Part shown: in pieces, positions 61,924 to 64,000 of the stretch | Position numbering within the stretch: the stretch's first letter is position 1 | Layout of the letters: every line of letters starts with the position of its first letter | DNA from: Leptospira sp. WS60.C2 | GTDB taxonomy: Bacteria > Spirochaetota > Leptospiria > Leptospirales > Leptospiraceae | Length of the DNA: 64,000 nucleotides | Assembly (NCBI RefSeq): GCF_040833955.1 | Contig: NZ_CP162133.1 | Location: 2,708,501 to 2,772,500, forward strand | Direction: 5' to 3' | Position numbers and translations under genes: made by a program | Notes under the pieces: generated by a model | Databases searched by the model: none | What the model saw: the letters and a program-made list of their open reading frames with translations, nothing else | What the model was told of the DNA's origin: nothing

Positions 61924-62261
61924 GTGATGTCCTTATTAGTTTAATTTGACTCTGAAATTTTAATGGATTAAAAACGACTTTCCTGTGAGGAAATTAGGTA
62001 AAAACACAACGAAAATGCAGGGGAAAACTAATGAAAGAGATCAGAATGCAAAAAAGTGAGGACTACTTAGTGGTTAAAAAAACGATAATATTTTGAATCT
62101 GTTACCAATATAAATATAGTTCCTTTAAATAGCAAACTAAATCGTTGTTTTTTTCATTTAACAAATGTTTTTAGCCTGCAAATATTTAGATCGAATTGTA
62201 TCTTCCTATTCTTTTTTAGCCGCAAAAACAAAAGATCAAACAGTCGAAGCAGAAAACTGAT
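61924..62261. other. AT-rich region upstream of the RRM gene
   Basis: 338 bp, very AT-rich, between the minus-strand RRM gene and the stop of the minus-strand kinase gene. A 31-codon ORF (62165-62260, plus strand) is too weak to call. The region probably holds the RRM promoter and a 5' leader; no riboswitch or RNA gene recognised. Confidence 0.35.
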
Positions 62262-63998
62262 TCAAAGAAGAACAGATTCTGCCGGGAAACTCACTTTTAC
62301 TTCGAAAACACCATCAAATAATTTTACTTTGATGGTTCCATTCAATTGTCCCAAACGTTTTTGAATACTTTTTAGCTCTATTTTATCTTTGGTAATTCCA
62401 TCTACTTGCTCTACTAGATTACTTTCACTAACCAAAAACGAACCATCAGAATAATCTAAAATCCAAACAGACTCTCCTTTTCCATACTTAATATCATTCG
62501 TACAAATTTCATACATCATATAGAAAATATTCAAAAAGAAATTCTGTCTTTTCCCAATAATTTTTATTTGATTAAAATAATTCACAAAAGAATCACTTGG
62601 CAAAAATTCAAACTCTCTCCCAGCATCTGAATATCGTCTCAGCAATGTAAGATGCATTCCAGTTACAAAATTTTCAAAAATTAAATTTAAATCTTCAATA
62701 TATAAAAGTTGATTTCGTAATGATTGAATAATCGAAACCACACTTTGATAAATCTGATCCAAGCCAATGGTGTCATCCTCCTGTTTTATCAATTCACTTT
62801 TTTTGCGTTCAAGGTAAACTTTTAAATCGGTAAGATTTGCACCTAATTGGTCATGAACCATAAGTTGCATCTCTGTACGTTGTTTAGAGAGTGCTTGAAG
62901 AGATTCCTCATGCAAGGCCATTTCGATATTTGCTCTCGATTCAACTGCATGGGAAAAATATTTACTCAAGGAAGCTGTTTGAAACACTACATAAAAAAGA
63001 TAACCTAATATCAAAAATAAACCTCCCTGAACTCCCAAATAATTCAACGAGATTGCTAAAAAACAAAATAATCCAAGTGAAAACAAGGCAATCGCCATCA
63101 AATAGAGTGATTGAGCATCCTTTTTATGTTTAAATAAAAGATAAATTGCAAAAGACAAAAATAAAAAAAGATAAATGATGATATAAAGAAAATTTACATA
63201 ATGCTGAACTGTTTTAGGTGCGATTGGAGTCAAGAGAGCCAAAACTCCTCCAAGATAAAAAATCATAGCGATCATTTTATAACTTTTCGATTTAAATAAA
63301 GCATTCAAAAACAAAAGAGCGGAAACAAAAGTGACTATGTTTACATAATGAAGAAAAATCGTCTGGAATTCAAAGCTCAAAACGGGAAAAAAATATTCAT
63401 ATAACTTTGAATTCAACAGAGGAATACGTACTAAAAATGTAATGCATACGATGGCAAAATAAAGAAATGCTTTTTCATCTTTATTAATAAAGTAAAAAAA
63501 CAAATGGTATAATACAGATCCAAAAATAAGTCCAAAAACGAAAATTTCCACAACCAAACTTTTGTTCTTAAACATTTGCATTTGTTTGGCTGATGCAATT
63601 AAAAACTCACTTCTTGGACCACCATGATAAAAGTCTTTGTTGGCAACCTGTAAAACAATATCAATCTCAGGTTCATAAACCACTAATTCAATTGATGTGT
63701 TTGTCCGATTGGGGGTTATATCTGAAAATTCAGAAGAAACGTGTCCTTTCTCTTGTATGAGTGTTCCATTGATAAATACCTTTGAAGAAGTATATAAATG
63801 AGAAAAATAGATGTCTAATCGTTTGTTACTTTTTGAATTTTGAATCTTAATCTTTTTGTGGTAGGTAGCATATCCTTTTGCAGGATATTTTTTCCCTGCA
63901 ATGTTTAAATTAGTCCATGGCCGAAAATCCACAATGGGAATACTTTCTGATTGATTCTGATTTTTAAAAAAGGAAGGATCGAGCAATTGGTTCCAATA
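62262..63998 (-). CDS. 7TM-type sensor histidine kinase, 5' end outside window
   Basis: At least 574 residues; frame open to the window edge, so the N-terminus is missing (a TTG at 63986 is not a convincing start). Order: extracytoplasmic beta-sandwich (LDIYFSHLYTSSKVFINGTLI), seven membrane helices (about 150-345), then a coiled helix with a HisKA_3-like H-box LMVHDQLGANLTDLKVYL and a weak HATPase region (about 480-574). Related in plan to the kinase at 55553 but with the DesK/NarX-type His region. The ATP lid appears shortened, so catalysis is uncertain. Confidence 0.85.
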   Translation of the reverse strand, partial: YWNQLLDPSFFKNQNQSESIPIVDFRPWTNLNIAGKKYPAKGYATYHKKIKIQNSKSNKRLDIYFSHLYTSSKVFINGTLIQEKGHVSSEFSDITPNRTNTSIELVVYEPEIDIVLQVANKDFYHGGPRSEFLIASAKQMQMFKNKSLVVEIFVFGLIFGSVLYHLFFYFINKDEKAFLYFAIVCITFLVRIPLLNSKLYEYFFPVLSFEFQTIFLHYVNIVTFVSALLFLNALFKSKSYKMIAMIFYLGGVLALLTPIAPKTVQHYVNFLYIIIYLFLFLSFAIYLLFKHKKDAQSLYLMAIALFSLGLFCFLAISLNYLGVQGGLFLILGYLFYVVFQTASLSKYFSHAVESRANIEMALHEESLQALSKQRTEMQLMVHDQLGANLTDLKVYLERKKSELIKQEDDTIGLDQIYQSVVSIIQSLRNQLLYIEDLNLIFENFVTGMHLTLLRRYSDAGREFEFLPSDSFVNYFNQIKIIGKRQNFFLNIFYMMYEICTNDIKYGKGESVWILDYSDGSFLVSESNLVEQVDGITKDKIELKSIQKRLGQLNGTIKVKLFDGVFEVKVSFPAESVLL

Positions 63999-64000
63999 AA

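Noticed and set aside
62165..62260. 31-codon ORF beginning MFLACKYLDR
   Set aside because: No ribosome site, AT-rich, no signal peptide shape; probably chance.
1..64000. CRISPR, IS elements, prophage, rRNA and tRNA genes
   Set aside because: No direct-repeat arrays, transposase motifs, phage genes or tRNA-like clover sequences were seen; all regions read as ordinary chromosomal genes.

Overview
The window comes from a Leptospira chromosome, most likely a free-living (saprophyte-type) species. Evidence for the genus: a bacterial histone-fold gene, a SpiroCoCo-type coiled-coil protein, a DUF1577 protein, a LA_3751/LA_3752-type membrane glycosyltransferase, many spirochaete-style lipoproteins with loose lipoboxes, AT-rich sequence and short intergenic gaps. 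I see no rRNA, tRNA, CRISPR array, insertion sequence or prophage; all assignments are read from sequence motifs without database searches.

Layout. 1-6 kb: end of a coiled-coil gene, a histone-fold gene, type I methionine aminopeptidase, a tiny Cys-rich secreted peptide, a single-domain response regulator, thiM-thiE, and queG convergent with thiE. 6-15.8 kb: thioesterase, OmpA-domain protein and a divergent propeller-type lipoprotein, patatin phospholipase, DUF1577/PilZ-like protein, a degenerate HepT-like protein, FKBP, and a YHYH / YwqK-like / SCO cluster that looks like a cell-envelope copper or metal module. 15.8-19 kb: an overlapping ABC-F / ABC ATPase / ABC permease operon. 19-26 kb: purT, ankyrin and AraC genes behind a copper operon (periplasmic His-rich protein, copZ, copA), driven by a textbook CueR-type promoter and flanked by divergent cueR. 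26-32.6 kb: GDSL hydrolase divergent from a membrane glycosyltransferase, zinc-ribbon membrane protein, STAS protein, a lipoprotein gene broken by a frameshift in a T7 tract, and a REC-kinase hybrid.

32.6-45.7 kb: a P2C-like (Na,K-ATPase-like) P-type ATPase carrying an N-terminal PTS EIIA-type domain, SDR, neutral ceramidase, DUF3817 protein, an LpxR-like lipid A deacylase with a large inserted region, and an MFS / GH2 glycosidase / alpha-beta hydrolase operon. 45.7-64 kb: small enzymes, an Rnk-like protein, a second OmpA-lipoprotein / propeller-lipoprotein divergent pair that mirrors the one at 6.7-9.8 kb, a sulfide:quinone oxidoreductase under a perfect 12-bp palindrome, a 7TMR-DISM histidine kinase, a giant NHL/LamG lipoprotein, an RRM RNA-binding protein and a second 7TM-type kinase cut by the window edge.

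The most unusual items are the EIIA-P-type ATPase fusion, the histone-fold gene coupled to map, the insertion in the LpxR-like barrel, the duplicated OmpA/propeller locus, the divergent gene pairs whose start codons overlap in a CATG, and the strong palindromes upstream of the SQR and YHYH genes.
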